A stretch of DNA of 44,694 bases from Burkholderiales bacterium (GCA_028868995.1 JAGWTH010000033.1:1-44694), one strand, 5' to 3'. Positions 16,318 through 25,360 are shown, counted from the stretch's first letter. Numbers and translations: made by a program. The notes: a model not told the origin generated them from the sequence alone.

Positions 16318-16323
16318 GACAAT
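16318..16323 (+). promoter_or_regulatory. -10-like hexamer directly before the RNB exoribonuclease gene
   Basis: GACAAT is followed by six bases (CGGCGG) and the ATG at 16330, with no Shine-Dalgarno sequence. Just upstream, TCCCAC-CCGC-GTGGGA can form a small hairpin. Confidence 0.4.
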
Positions 16324-16329
16324 CGGCGG

Positions 16330-18393
16330 ATGTTCGTTCTGTTTGAGGATGCCGGGAAATTCCTGGCCGGGCGGGTGTTGTCCGAGACCGACAGCTCCGC
16401 CCAGGTGGAGCTGGAAAGCGGCAAGCGGGTCAAGGTCAAGGCGACTGGCATGCTGCTGAAGTTCGACCAGCCGCAGCCGCAGGAGCTGCTGCGGCAGGCG
16501 CAGGAGATCGCCCAGACCATCGAGCTGGACCTGGCCTGGGAATTCGCCCCCGAGGAGGAGTTCGGCTTCGCCGACCTGGCCCACGACTATTTCGGCGCCA
16601 CCGCCGGCATCGCCCAGCGGGCGGGTGCCCTGCTGCGGCTGTTCGAGGCGCCCCACTACTTCCGCCGCGCCGGCAAGGGGCGGTTCCGCAAGGCGCCGGC
16701 CGAGATCGTGCAGCAGGCGCTGGCCGCCATCGAGAAGAAGAAGCAGGTGCAGGCGCAGATCGCCGCCTGGGCCGCCGAGCTCGTCGCCGGCAGCTGCCCG
16801 GCGCCGATCCGCGAGCAGCTGTACCGCATCCTGTTCAAGCCGGACAAGAACGCGCCCGAGTACAAGGCGGTGGTCGAGGCCTCGCGCGGCGCGCAGGCGG
16901 CCCCGCTCGCCCTGCTGCAGCGCGCCGGCGCGATCACCTCGCCCTACCAGTTCCACGCCAAGCGCTTCCTGCTGGAGTACTTCCCCAAGGGCACCGGCTT
17001 CCCGGCCCTGGCCGCGCCGGCGATCCGCGACGAGCTCCCGGTCGCCGCGGTGCAGGCCTTCTCGGTCGACGACTCGCACACCACCGAGATCGACGACGCG
17101 CTGTCGGTCCAGGGCCTGGGCAGCGGCACGGTCACGGTGGGCGTGCACATCGCCGCGCCGGCCCTGGCGATCCAGGCCGGCACCCCGGTCGACCAGCTCG
17201 CCCGCCAGCGTCTGTCGACGGTCTACATGCCGGGGCAGAAGATCACCATGCTGCCCGACGGCGTGGTGCAGGCCTACACGCTGATGGAAGGCCGCGACTG
17301 CCCCGCGGTGTCGCTGTACGTGCGGTTCGACGAAGCCTCGCTAGCGGTGCAGGCGAGCGAGACGCGGCTGGAGCGCGTGCCGATCGCGGTCAACCTGCGG
17401 CACGACCAGCTCGACGCGCACCTGCCGGAGGCCTGGCTGGAGGACGCGACGCTGCGCGCCGACGACGTGCCCGAGCCGGCGCGGCGCTTCCGCCCGGAGC
17501 TGTCCTTCCTGTTCCGCCTGGGCCGGCACCTGAAGGCGCAGCGCGAGCTGGTGCGCGGCAAGCCCGAGAACTTCAGCCGGCCCGACTACAACTTCCGCAT
17601 CCCCGGCGCCGGCGAGGACGGGCCCGCGGGCGACGAGGCGGTCGAGATCACGGTGCGCCGGCGCGGCGCGCCGCTGGACCTGATCGTGGCCGAGGCCATG
17701 ATCCTCGCCAACAGCACCTGGGGCCAGTGGCTCGCCGAGATCGGCGTGCCCGCCATCTACCGCAGCCAGGCCAGCCTGGCGCCGGGGGTGAAGGTGCGCA
17801 TGGGCACCAAGGCCCTGCCGCACGCGGGCATCGGCGTGAAGAGCTATGCCTGGAGCACCTCGCCGCTGCGCCGCTACACCGACCTGGTCAACCAGTGGCA
17901 GATCATCGCCGCGGCCCGCCACGGCCGCACGGCAGCGCTGGCGGCGCCCTTCAAGCCCAAGGACGCGGAGCTGTTCTCCATCATCTCCGCCTTCGACGCC
18001 GCCTACTCCGCCTACAACGGCCACCAGGCGACGATGGAGCGCTACTGGACGCTCAAGTACCTGCAGCAGCAGTCCATCCGCGAGCTGGAGGCGACCGTGT
18101 TCAAGGAAGGCCTGGCGCGCGCCGACACCCTGCCCCTGGTGCTGCCGGTGCTGGGCGCGGGCGACCTGCCGCGCGGCACGCGGGTGCTTCTCAGGCTGGG
18201 CGAGATCGACCTGATCACCCTGGACGTGAGCGGAACGGTCCTCCAGCGCCTGGACACCCTGGGGGCGGCCGCAGTGTCGGCGGAGGACGACACCGAGGAG
18301 GAAACCGTCGCCGGCCCGATTGCGATCGCGGTGGATGTCACGGAAACTCCCCTGGAGGAGTCCGGCGCCGCGCCTGCGGCCGCCGATCATTAG
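16330..18393 (+). CDS. RNB-domain exoribonuclease (RNase II/R family)
   Basis: This 687-aa protein is a 3'-5' exoribonuclease of the RNB family. The catalytic acidic cluster is seen in DDSHTTEIDDALSVQ (D255, D256), followed by GVHIAAPA, the tyrosine/arginine-rich STVYMPGQKITMLP, and the later YAWSTSPLRRYTDLVNQWQ motif. The N-terminal 220 residues are helical and lack a clear CSD/S1 arrangement. The C-terminal tail (about 660-687) is acidic. This form is common next to tonB and aroE in Burkholderiales and is distinct from canonical RNase R. The gene ends 4 nt before the TonB-like gene. Confidence 0.92.
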   Translation: MFVLFEDAGKFLAGRVLSETDSSAQVELESGKRVKVKATGMLLKFDQPQPQELLRQAQEIAQTIELDLAWEFAPEEEFGFADLAHDYFGATAGIAQRAGALLRLFEAPHYFRRAGKGRFRKAPAEIVQQALAAIEKKKQVQAQIAAWAAELVAGSCPAPIREQLYRILFKPDKNAPEYKAVVEASRGAQAAPLALLQRAGAITSPYQFHAKRFLLEYFPKGTGFPALAAPAIRDELPVAAVQAFSVDDSHTTEIDDALSVQGLGSGTVTVGVHIAAPALAIQAGTPVDQLARQRLSTVYMPGQKITMLPDGVVQAYTLMEGRDCPAVSLYVRFDEASLAVQASETRLERVPIAVNLRHDQLDAHLPEAWLEDATLRADDVPEPARRFRPELSFLFRLGRHLKAQRELVRGKPENFSRPDYNFRIPGAGEDGPAGDEAVEITVRRRGAPLDLIVAEAMILANSTWGQWLAEIGVPAIYRSQASLAPGVKVRMGTKALPHAGIGVKSYAWSTSPLRRYTDLVNQWQIIAAARHGRTAALAAPFKPKDAELFSIISAFDAAYSAYNGHQATMERYWTLKYLQQQSIRELEATVFKEGLARADTLPLVLPVLGAGDLPRGTRVLLRLGEIDLITLDVSGTVLQRLDTLGAAAVSAEDDTEEETVAGPIAIAVDVTETPLEESGAAPAAADH

Positions 18394-18397
18394 AGCC

Positions 18398-19252
18398 GTG
18401 AACCTGAAGTCGTTGAGCCCCCTGGAGATCGCACTGGGGATTTCCGTCCTAGTGCATGCCGCGGTGTTCACCGTGCGCATCGTCGACCCCGAGGGCTTCG
18501 ACCGCGTGTTCCAGGACACCCCGCTCGAGGTGGTGCTGGTCAACGCGCACAGCAAGGAGAAGGTGGAGCACGCGCAGGCGATCGCGCAGAGCGCGCTGGC
18601 CGGCGGCGGCGAGGCCGACCGCGGCCGCGCCACCTCGCCCCTGCCGCCCTCGGCGCTCACCCGCTTCGGCGACGCGGCCGACGACGAGCGCAAGAAGATC
18701 GAGGCCATGCAGGACCAGCAGATGCTGATGCTGGCCCGGCTCAAGCGCACGCTGGCGGCCATGCCGCCCGCCGACCCCAGGGAGATGCGCAGCGACCCGG
18801 AGGCCGCAGCGCGCGAACACAAGCGCCGGCACCTGATGAAGCTGCTCGCCGAAATCGAGAAGCGCATCAACGAGGAGAACGCGCGCCCGAAGAAGCGCTA
18901 CATCAGTCCCGCCACCCGCGAGGAGGTGTACGCGGTCTACTACGACTCGCTGCGCCGCAAGATCGAGGAGCGCGGCACCCGGAATTTCCCGGAAGCCGCC
19001 GGGCACAAGCTGTACGGCGAGCTCACCATGATCGTCACCGTGAACCACGACGGCCGCGTGCTGGCCACCGAGGTGGTCGAAAGCTCGGGCAACCGCACGC
19101 TCGACCGCCGCGCGGCGAGCATTGCGCGCGCGGCCGGGCCGTTCGGTGCCTTCACCCCGCCGATGCGGCGCCAGGCCGACCAGATCGTGGTGGTCTCGCG
19201 CTTCAAGTTCACGCGCGACGACGTGCTCGAAACCCGGCTCACCGGCGGCTGA
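18398..19252 (+). CDS. TonB-like energy transducer protein
   Basis: The protein has 284 aa with one N-terminal membrane anchor (about residues 9-26, ALGISVLVHAAVFTV). A periplasmic charged helical region follows, and the C-terminal TonB-type domain is about residues 195-284 (LYGELTMIVTVNHDGRVLATEVVESSGNRTLD in two pieces). The usual Pro-rich spanning region is replaced by Lys/Arg/Glu-rich helix. The GTG at 18398 is preferred because the hydrophobic anchor begins eight codons later and earlier codons overlap the exoribonuclease gene. No ExbB/ExbD genes are in the window, so a role in outer-membrane uptake is not certain. Confidence 0.85.
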   Translation: MNLKSLSPLEIALGISVLVHAAVFTVRIVDPEGFDRVFQDTPLEVVLVNAHSKEKVEHAQAIAQSALAGGGEADRGRATSPLPPSALTRFGDAADDERKKIEAMQDQQMLMLARLKRTLAAMPPADPREMRSDPEAAAREHKRRHLMKLLAEIEKRINEENARPKKRYISPATREEVYAVYYDSLRRKIEERGTRNFPEAAGHKLYGELTMIVTVNHDGRVLATEVVESSGNRTLDRRAASIARAAGPFGAFTPPMRRQADQIVVVSRFKFTRDDVLETRLTGG

Positions 19253-19258
19253 GACAAT
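19253..19258 (+). promoter_or_regulatory. -10-like hexamer directly before aroE
   Basis: GACAAT begins one base after the TonB-like stop codon and is followed by seven bases and the aroE GTG at 19266. There is no ribosome binding site, so an internal promoter giving a leaderless aroE-mtgA transcript is possible. Confidence 0.38.
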
Positions 19259-19265
19259 CCCTGCC

Positions 19266-20096
19266 GTGGACCGTTATTGCGTCATGGGCAACCCCGTGGA
19301 ACACAGCAAGTCGCCGTGGATCCACGCCCGCTTCGCCGAGCTCACCGGGCAGGTGCTGGAATACGGCAAGCGCCTGATCGGCCTGGGCGAATTCCCGCAG
19401 GCCGTGCGCGCCTTCGTCGCCGAGGGCGGCCGGGGCTGCAACATCACCGTGCCGTTCAAGTTCCAGGCCGCCGCCCTGGTTACCCGGCGCAGTGCCCGCG
19501 CCGAGCTGGCCGACGCCTGCAACATCCTCAGCTTCGAGGGCGATGCAATCGTCGGCGACAACACGGACGGCATCGGCTTCGTCGCCGACGTGGAACGCAA
19601 CGCCGGCGTCCCGCTGGCCGGGCGCGACGTCCTGCTGCTGGGCGCCGGCGGCGCGGCCGCCGGCGTGCTGGGGCCCGTGATCGAGGCCCGGCCGCGGCGG
19701 GTGGTGGTCGCCAACCGCACGGTCGCCAAGGCGCAGGCGCTGGTGGAACGGCACGCGGCGCTGGCGCGAGCGCGCGGCGTGGAACTGCAGGCCTGCGCGC
19801 TCGACGCGGTGCCCGGGAGCTACGACGTGGTCGTCAACGGCACGGCCAGCAGCCTGGGCGGCGGCGGTGTGCCCGTGGATGCGCGCGTGCTTAAGCCCGG
19901 GGCCCTCGCCTACGACATGATGTACGGCCCCGCGGCGGCGGGCTTCCTGCGCTGGGCCCGCGAGCACGGCGCCGTCGGCCGCGACGGCCTGGGCATGCTG
20001 GTGGAACAGGCGGCCGAGGCCTTCCTGATCTGGCGCGGCGTGCGGCCGCCCTCGCAGCAGGTGCTCGCCGAGCTGCGCCGGGAGCTGCAGCCGTGA
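19266..20096 (+). CDS. aroE: Shikimate dehydrogenase (NADP+)
   Basis: The enzyme reduces 3-dehydroshikimate to shikimate in the aromatic pathway that aroG opens. The 276-aa length matches AroE. The shikimate-binding motif GNPVEHSKSPWIH is at 8-20, the catalytic Lys65 lies in NITVPFK and Asp101 in DNTDGIGF. The NADP-binding motif LLLGAGGAAAGV is followed by VVANRTVAKAQ. The C-terminal YGPAAAGFL and the MLVEQAAEAFLIWRG helix are typical. The GTG at 19266 (VDRYCVMGNP) fits family N-termini better than the internal ATG at 19284. Its stop overlaps the mtgA start by 4 nt. Confidence 0.96.
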   Translation: MDRYCVMGNPVEHSKSPWIHARFAELTGQVLEYGKRLIGLGEFPQAVRAFVAEGGRGCNITVPFKFQAAALVTRRSARAELADACNILSFEGDAIVGDNTDGIGFVADVERNAGVPLAGRDVLLLGAGGAAAGVLGPVIEARPRRVVVANRTVAKAQALVERHAALARARGVELQACALDAVPGSYDVVVNGTASSLGGGGVPVDARVLKPGALAYDMMYGPAAAGFLRWAREHGAVGRDGLGMLVEQAAEAFLIWRGVRPPSQQVLAELRRELQP

Positions 20097-20824
20097 AGCC
20101 CCTGTGGCGCTGGGCCGGCCTGGTGCTGCTCGCCTTCGCCGCCCTGCAGCTGTATTTCCTGGGCCGCATCGCCCTGATGACGGTGGTGGACCCGGAGTCC
20201 ACGACCTTCCAGCGTTCCGAGGCCTGGCGCATCGCCCGCGAGCGCGACCGCCTGCGCTGGCAGCAGCAATGGGTGCCGTACGCCCGCATCTCCGACAACC
20301 TCAAGCGCGCCGTGATCGCCTCGGAGGACAGCACCTTCGTGGAGCACGACGGCGTCGACTGGGACGCGGTGGAGAAGGCCTGGCAGCGCAACGAGAAGGC
20401 CGAGGAACAGGCCGCGCGGCGCGCGGCGGCCGCCCGGCGCCCGGCCCGGCCGATCAAGATCGTCGGCGGCTCCACCATCACGCAGCAGCTCGCCAAGAAC
20501 CTGCTGCTGTCCGGCGAGCGCAGCCTGCTGCGCAAGGGCCAGGAGCTGGTGCTCACCCTGACGCTGGAACAGCTGCTGTCCAAGCGGCGCATCCTCGAGA
20601 TCTACCTGAACAGCGTGGAATGGGGCGAAGGCGTGTTCGGCGCCGAGGCCGCCGCCCGCCACTACTTCCGCAAGGACGCGAGCCAGCTCACGCCCTACGA
20701 AGCGGCCCGGCTGGCCGTGATGCTGCCGGCGCCCAAGCGCTTCGAGAAGATGCCCGGATCCGCCTACCTCGCGGGCCGGTCCTCGCTCATCGTCGGGCGG
20801 ATGCGCGACGTGGAACTGCCTTGA
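20093..20824 (+). CDS. mtgA: Monofunctional biosynthetic peptidoglycan transglycosylase
   Basis: This GT51 enzyme polymerises lipid II into glycan strands at the inner membrane. It has 243 aa with an N-terminal membrane anchor (about residues 8-30). The catalytic Glu78 lies in ASEDSTFVEHDG, followed by the family motifs GGSTITQQLAKNLLLSGERSLLRKGQE (in two parts), LTLEQLLSKRRILEIYLN and WGEGVFGAEAAARHYF. An Arg/Ala-rich insert (about 105-120) sits between the first two motifs. The GTG start overlaps the aroE stop (GTGA). The 3' end overlaps the next gene by 4 nt (TTGA). Confidence 0.95.
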   Translation: MKPLWRWAGLVLLAFAALQLYFLGRIALMTVVDPESTTFQRSEAWRIARERDRLRWQQQWVPYARISDNLKRAVIASEDSTFVEHDGVDWDAVEKAWQRNEKAEEQAARRAAAARRPARPIKIVGGSTITQQLAKNLLLSGERSLLRKGQELVLTLTLEQLLSKRRILEIYLNSVEWGEGVFGAEAAARHYFRKDASQLTPYEAARLAVMLPAPKRFEKMPGSAYLAGRSSLIVGRMRDVELP

Positions 20825-21453
20825 AGACCGCCCTGTCGCCCTGGGCGGCCCGGGCCCTCGGCTGGTTCCTGCTGCAGCTGGTGCGGCTGCTCACCGGGGC
20901 GCAGGCCCGCTGGTACGGCTGCCCGCCCGAGGCCGAACAGCGCATCTACTTCGCCAACCACCAGAGCCATGCCGACCTGGTGATGATCTGGGCGGCGCTG
21001 CCGCACGAGCTGCGCGCGATCACCCGGCCGGTGGCCGCGCGCGACTACTGGACGAAGTCACCGCTGCGGCAGTGGATCACCACCGCCGTCTTCAACGCGG
21101 TGTACGTGGAGCGCGAGCGCAAGGGCGAGGGCGATCCCCTCGCGCCGCTGGAGGAGGCGCTCGCGCGCGGCGACTCCATCATCCTGTTCCCCGAAGGCAC
21201 GCGCGGCGAGGGCGAGGAGCCGCAGCCCTTCCGGTCGGGCCTGTACAGCCTGGCCCTGAAGTTCCCGCAGGTGGTGCTGGTGCCGGCCTGGATCGACAAC
21301 ATCCAGCGCGTCATGCCCAAGGGCGAGGTGGTGCCGGTGCCCATCCTGTGCTCGGTCACCTTCGGCAAGCCGATCCGCCTGGAGCCCGGCGAGGAGCGGC
21401 GCGCCTTCCTGGACCGCGCCCGCGCCGCGGTGATCGCCCTGCGCGAGGTATGA
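20821..21453 (+). CDS. PlsC-family 1-acyl-glycerol-phosphate acyltransferase
   Basis: This 210-aa lysophospholipid acyltransferase probably acylates lysophosphatidate or a related lysolipid at the inner membrane. It has a hydrophobic N-terminal helix (about 12-26), the catalytic HX4D motif in NHQSHADLVMIW (His47, Asp52), the substrate motif FPEGTRGEGEE, and a later VPAWIDNIQRVMPKG segment. The start is a TTG that overlaps the mtgA stop (TTGA); no other start gives the conserved N-terminus. Its stop overlaps the CdsA-like gene start by 4 nt (ATGA), so the two proteins are translationally coupled. Confidence 0.88.
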   Translation: MKTALSPWAARALGWFLLQLVRLLTGAQARWYGCPPEAEQRIYFANHQSHADLVMIWAALPHELRAITRPVAARDYWTKSPLRQWITTAVFNAVYVERERKGEGDPLAPLEEALARGDSIILFPEGTRGEGEEPQPFRSGLYSLALKFPQVVLVPAWIDNIQRVMPKGEVVPVPILCSVTFGKPIRLEPGEERRAFLDRARAAVIALREV

Positions 21454-22448
21454 ACCAGTTCCTGCGCAGCCTCAGCCCCTCGCAGCAGGTCGGCATGCTG
21501 TTCGTCACCGTGTTCGGCCTGCTGGTGCTGGTCAGCGTCGCCGCCTTCCTGCTGACGCTGCGCGAGCGGCGCTCGCCGCGCGAGGAGGCCTGGCAGGCGG
21601 AACTGGCGGATTTCCGCCGGCTGCTCGGCACGACCTGGGGCATGGTGGCGGTGTTCTGGGTCGCCTGGGCGACCGGCGATGCGCTGGCCACCCTGCTGTT
21701 CGCGTTCATCGCCTTCTTCTCGCTGCGCGAGTTCATGACGCTGTCGCCCACGCGCCGCGGCGACCACCGCAGCCTGGTGCTAGCCTTCTTCGTGGTGCTG
21801 CCGCTGCAGTTCTGGCTGGTGGCGTCGCGCCACTTCAACCTGTTCACGGTGTTCATCCCCGTGTACGTGTTCCTCGCCATCCCGGTGGCCAGCGTGCTCT
21901 CGGGCGACCCCCAGCGCTTCCTGGAGCGCAACGCCAAGCTGCAGTGGGGCATCATGGTGTGCATCTACGGCATGAGCCACGTGCCGGCGCTGCTGCTGCT
22001 GGACTTCCCCGGCCGCGGCTACGAGGGCAAGCAGGCCTTCCTGGTGTTCTTCCTGGTGGCGGTGGTCCAGACCTGCATGGTGGTGCAGCACCTGGTCACG
22101 CGGCGGCTGCGGCGAGCGCCGAGCCTGCCGGGCATCAGCGCGAGCTTCAGCTGGCGGCCCTGGGGCTGGGGCGTGCTGGCCGGCAGCGTGCTGGGTGCCC
22201 TGCTGTCCTTCATCACGCCGTTCCGGCCGGAGCAGGCGCTGATCGCGGCCTTCATCGCCAGCGTGTCCGGCTCGCTGGGCCACCTGGTGATGAAGGCGCT
22301 CAAGCGCGACCGCGGCGTCACCACCTGGGGCCCGCGGGGCGCCTCGGCGACCGGGGCCAACGGCCTGCTGGATCGCGTGGACGCCCTGTGCTTCGCCGCG
22401 CCCATCTTCTTCCACACCGTGCGCTGGTATTTCGGCGCGGCCGCTTAA
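21450..22448 (+). CDS. CdsA-like phosphatidate cytidylyltransferase family protein
   Basis: This 332-aa integral membrane protein with about eight hydrophobic segments belongs to the CdsA family, which makes CDP-diacylglycerol from phosphatidate and CTP. The signature region near the C-terminus reads LVMKALKRDRGVTTWGPRG, then ATGANGLLDRVDALCFAAP. Compared with canonical CdsA, where KD and PGHGG precede the DRxD motif, the KD is replaced by TT and the Gly-His-Gly-Gly is changed, while LLDRVD is kept. It resembles E. coli YnbB more than CdsA. Coupling to a PlsC-like gene suggests phospholipid metabolism. The altered motif makes the exact reaction uncertain. Confidence 0.82.
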   Translation: MNQFLRSLSPSQQVGMLFVTVFGLLVLVSVAAFLLTLRERRSPREEAWQAELADFRRLLGTTWGMVAVFWVAWATGDALATLLFAFIAFFSLREFMTLSPTRRGDHRSLVLAFFVVLPLQFWLVASRHFNLFTVFIPVYVFLAIPVASVLSGDPQRFLERNAKLQWGIMVCIYGMSHVPALLLLDFPGRGYEGKQAFLVFFLVAVVQTCMVVQHLVTRRLRRAPSLPGISASFSWRPWGWGVLAGSVLGALLSFITPFRPEQALIAAFIASVSGSLGHLVMKALKRDRGVTTWGPRGASATGANGLLDRVDALCFAAPIFFHTVRWYFGAAA

Positions 22449-22451
22449 CAT
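22446..22451 (+). promoter_or_regulatory. -10-like hexamer directly before ruvC
   Basis: TAACAT overlaps the upstream stop codon TAA and is followed by six bases (CGCGCC) and the ruvC ATG. No ribosome binding site is visible. Confidence 0.33.
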
Positions 22452-22457
22452 CGCGCC

Positions 22458-23006
22458 ATGCGCATCCTCGGCATCGACCCCGGCCTGCAGACCACCGGCT
22501 TCGGCGTCGTCGACGCGGATGCGCAGTCCCTGCGCTACGTCGCCAGCGGCACCATCACCACCACCCACCTGGCGCGTGGCGACCTGCCCGCGCGGCTGAA
22601 GGTGCTGTTCGACGGCATCGGCGAACTGCACGAGCGCTACCGCCCCGACGCGGCGGCCATCGAGATCGTGTTCGTCAACGTCAACCCGCAGTCCACCCTG
22701 CTGCTGGGCCAGGCCCGCGGCGCCTGCGTGACGGCGCTGGTGGCCTGCTCGCTGCCGGTGGCGGAGTACCTCCCCATGCAGATGAAGCAGGCCGTGGCCG
22801 GCACGGGCCGGGCGTCGAAGGCGGAAGTGCAGCAGATGGTCAAGCGCCTGCTGCAGCTGCCCGGCCTGCCGGGCAAGGACGCGGCCGATGCGCTGGGCCT
22901 GGCGATCACCCACGCCCACGCAGCGATCGCGACCCGCCGCATCCAGGAGGCGGGCCAGGTCGCGCGGCGCAACACCAGCGCGTACAAGACGGGGCGGGTG
23001 GTCTAG
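22458..23006 (+). CDS. ruvC: Holliday junction endodeoxyribonuclease RuvC
   Basis: RuvC resolves Holliday junctions during homologous recombination, working with the RuvAB branch-migration motor. The protein has 182 aa. The catalytic acidic residues are all present: Asp7 in ILGIDPGL, Glu69 in AAIEIVFV, and Asp141 and Asp144 in [15 protein letters not shown]. ruvA and ruvB are not beside it. The gene is 9 nt after the CdsA-like gene and convergent with lpxC, with 13 nt between the stops and no hairpin there. Confidence 0.97.
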   Translation: MRILGIDPGLQTTGFGVVDADAQSLRYVASGTITTTHLARGDLPARLKVLFDGIGELHERYRPDAAAIEIVFVNVNPQSTLLLGQARGACVTALVACSLPVAEYLPMQMKQAVAGTGRASKAEVQQMVKRLLQLPGLPGKDAADALGLAITHAHAAIATRRIQEAGQVARRNTSAYKTGRVV

Positions 23007-23019
23007 GGGCGGTCGGACT

Positions 23020-23943
23020 TCACCAGGCGCGGGCGACCTGCGCGAAGCCGGCCGGCGCCTCGCGCTCGTCGCCGAAGGTGACGAGCTCGAAGGCCTCCTG
23101 GTCCGCGAGCAGCGCGCGGATCAGCCTGTTGTTCAGCGCGTGGCCGGAGCGGAAGGCGCTGTAGGCGGCGAGCAGGGGCTTGCCGATCAGGTACAGGTCG
23201 CCCATGGCGTCCAGGATCTTGTGCTTCACGAACTCGTCGTCGTAGCGCAGGCCCTCGGCGTTGAGCACGCGGTAGTCGTCCACCACGATGGCGTTGTCCA
23301 TGCTGCCGCCCATGGCCAGGCCGCGGGCGCGCATCATCTCCAGGTCCTTGGTGAAGCCGAAGGTGCGGGCGCGGGCGATGTCGCGCGAGTACCGGCCGGA
23401 GCTCAGGTCGAATTCGTAGCGCTGGCCGGTCGAATTCACCACCCGGTGGTCGAAGTCGATCTCGAAGCCCAGCTTGTAGCCGTGGTAGGGGTCCAGGCGG
23501 GCCCACTTGAGGTTCTCGCCCTCGCCTTCGCGCACCTCCACCGGTTTGCGCACGCGCACGAAGCGGCGCGGCGCGTTCTGCTCCTCGATGCCCGCGCTCT
23601 GCAGCAGGAACACGAAGGAGGCCGAGGAGCCGTCCAGGATCGGGACTTCTTCCGCCGTGATGTCCACGTAGAGGTTGTCCACGCCCAGGCCGGCGCACGC
23701 CGACATGAGGTGTTCGACGGTGTGGACCTTGGCGCCGCCGTTGGAGATGGTGGACGCCATGCGCGTGTCGGTGACGGCCTGGGCCGACACCGGGATGTCC
23801 ACCGGCTGCGCCAGGTCGACCCGGCGGAACACGATGCCCGTGTCGGGCTGGGCCGGCCTCAGGGTCAGTTCCACCCTCTGGCCGCTGTGCAGGCCGACGC
23901 CGACCGCCTTGGTGAGGCTCTTGAGGGTGCGTTGGCGAAGCAT
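23020..23943 (-). CDS. lpxC: UDP-3-O-acyl-N-acetylglucosamine deacetylase
   Basis: This zinc amidase catalyses the committed step of lipid A synthesis. It has 307 aa, the usual length. Zinc ligands are visible: His78 in HTVEHLMSA, and His241 and Asp245 in [10 protein letters not shown]. The N-terminal [21 protein letters not shown] is the standard family start, which supports the ATG at 23943 over upstream in-frame ATGs. It is the last gene of the dcw cluster, separated from ftsZ by 172 nt that contain two hairpins without a T-run, so it may be served by readthrough or its own promoter. Confidence 0.97.
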   Translation of the reverse strand: MLRQRTLKSLTKAVGVGLHSGQRVELTLRPAQPDTGIVFRRVDLAQPVDIPVSAQAVTDTRMASTISNGGAKVHTVEHLMSACAGLGVDNLYVDITAEEVPILDGSSASFVFLLQSAGIEEQNAPRRFVRVRKPVEVREGEGENLKWARLDPYHGYKLGFEIDFDHRVVNSTGQRYEFDLSSGRYSRDIARARTFGFTKDLEMMRARGLAMGGSMDNAIVVDDYRVLNAEGLRYDDEFVKHKILDAMGDLYLIGKPLLAAYSAFRSGHALNNRLIRALLADQEAFELVTFGDEREAPAGFAQVARAW

Positions 23944-24056
23944 GGTGCCCATTTTAAAGGCACCCCCCGTCCCGCCCGCCGGACTTTGCGAATGACCTCG
24001 ATAGAGCCAGACCATGGGCTCGGCTTCCTCCCTGTACCCCAGGCGCCGTCGATACG

Positions 24057-24090
24057 CGCCTCGACAGGCGACGGGCCCCGAAGGGCCCGT
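24057..24090 (-). other. Two adjacent hairpins between ftsZ and lpxC
   Basis: On the minus strand, ACGGGCCC-TTCG-GGGCCCGT (24090-24071) forms an 8-bp stem closed by a stable UUCG tetraloop. CGCCT-GTCG-AGGCG (24070-24057) follows directly. No T-run follows either hairpin. They may stabilise the ftsZ mRNA 3' end or reduce readthrough into lpxC, but they do not look like a standard intrinsic terminator. Confidence 0.6.
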
Positions 24091-24115
24091 TGCTCCCCCA
24101 CGACGCCTCTTGTGA

Positions 24116-25360
24116 TCAGTCGGCCTGCTTGCGCAGGAAGGCCGGGATCTCGAAGTCGTCCATGCCGCCGCTGGACAAGGCGTCGACCTTGGCTGCCGCC
24201 TGGGTGCGGTTGGTGCGCCACACGCTGGGGACGGCCAGGCCGCCGTAGTCCGGCTGCTGGGGCGCCGCGGGCTGCGCCTCGCGCATCGCGGCCGCGCCCG
24301 GGCCGGCCACCGCGTTGTGCACGGTCGGCACGTGGAACGGCGCGTTGTCCGTGCCGGTGCGCAGCACCTGCAGCGGCGGCGCGGGGCGGCGCTGCTGGCC
24401 CTGGCGAGACAGGCCAGTGGCGACCACCGTGACGCGCACCTGGTCGCCCAGTTCGTCGTCGTAGGCCGTGCCGTAGATCACGTGGGCGTCGGGCGAGGCG
24501 TAGGCGCGGATGGTGTTCATCGCCAGCTTGGACTCCGACAGCTTCAGGCTGCCCTTGGCGGCGGTGATCAGCACCAGCACGCCCTTGGCGCCGGACAGGT
24601 CGATGCCTTCCAGCAGCGGGCAGGCCACCGCCTGCTCCGCGGCGATGCGGGCGCGGTCCGGGCCGGCGGCCAGCGCCGTGCCCATCATCGCCTTGCCGGG
24701 CTCGCCCATCACGGTGCGCACGTCCTCGAAGTCCACGTTGACGTGGCCGGGCACGTTGATGATCTCCGCGATGCCGCCGACGGCGTTCTTCAGCACGTCG
24801 TTGGCGTGGGCGAAGGCCTCGTCCTGGGTGATGTCGTCGCCCAGCACCTCCAGCAGCTTCTCGTTGAGCACCACGATCAGCGAGTCGACGTTGGCTTCCA
24901 GTTCCGCCAGGCCGTGGTCGGCGTTGGTCATGCGGCGGCCGCCCTCCCAGTCGAAGGGCTTGGTCACCACGCCCACGGTCAGGATGCCCATCTCCTTGGC
25001 CACCCGCGCGATCACCGGCGCGGCGCCGGTGCCCGTGCCGCCGCCCATGCCGGCCGTGATGAACAGCATGTGGGCGCCCGAGATCGCCTCGCGGATGTCC
25101 TCCACCGCCACCTCGGCGCACTCGCGGCCTTTCTCCGGCTTGCTGCCGGCGCCCAGCCCCGAGTTGCCCAGCTGGATGTGCTTGTGGGCCGCGCTGCGCG
25201 AGAGCGCCTGCGCGTCCGTGTTGGCGCAGATGAACTCCACGCCCTGGACGTTGCGCTCGATCATGTGCGCCACGGCGTTGCCGCCGCCGCCGCCCACGCC
25301 GATCACCTTGATCTGCGTGCCCTGGTGGAACTCCTCGACTTCGATCATTTCGATGCTCAT
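24116..25360 (-). CDS. ftsZ: Cell division GTPase FtsZ
   Basis: This tubulin homologue forms the Z-ring. It has 414 aa. The tubulin signature GGGTGTG is at 106-112 and the N-terminal [10 protein letters not shown] at 21-30. A variable linker rich in Pro, Ala and Gln follows the core. The conserved C-terminal peptide [14 protein letters not shown] (401-414) binds FtsA and other partners. The ATG at 25360 follows GGAG at a good distance; an upstream in-frame ATG would add ten residues with no family support. The 206-nt gap to ftsA contains a palindromic repeat element. Confidence 0.98.
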   Translation of the reverse strand: MSIEMIEVEEFHQGTQIKVIGVGGGGGNAVAHMIERNVQGVEFICANTDAQALSRSAAHKHIQLGNSGLGAGSKPEKGRECAEVAVEDIREAISGAHMLFITAGMGGGTGTGAAPVIARVAKEMGILTVGVVTKPFDWEGGRRMTNADHGLAELEANVDSLIVVLNEKLLEVLGDDITQDEAFAHANDVLKNAVGGIAEIINVPGHVNVDFEDVRTVMGEPGKAMMGTALAAGPDRARIAAEQAVACPLLEGIDLSGAKGVLVLITAAKGSLKLSESKLAMNTIRAYASPDAHVIYGTAYDDELGDQVRVTVVATGLSRQGQQRRPAPPLQVLRTGTDNAPFHVPTVHNAVAGPGAAAMREAQPAAPQQPDYGGLAVPSVWRTNRTQAAAKVDALSSGGMDDFEIPAFLRKQAD

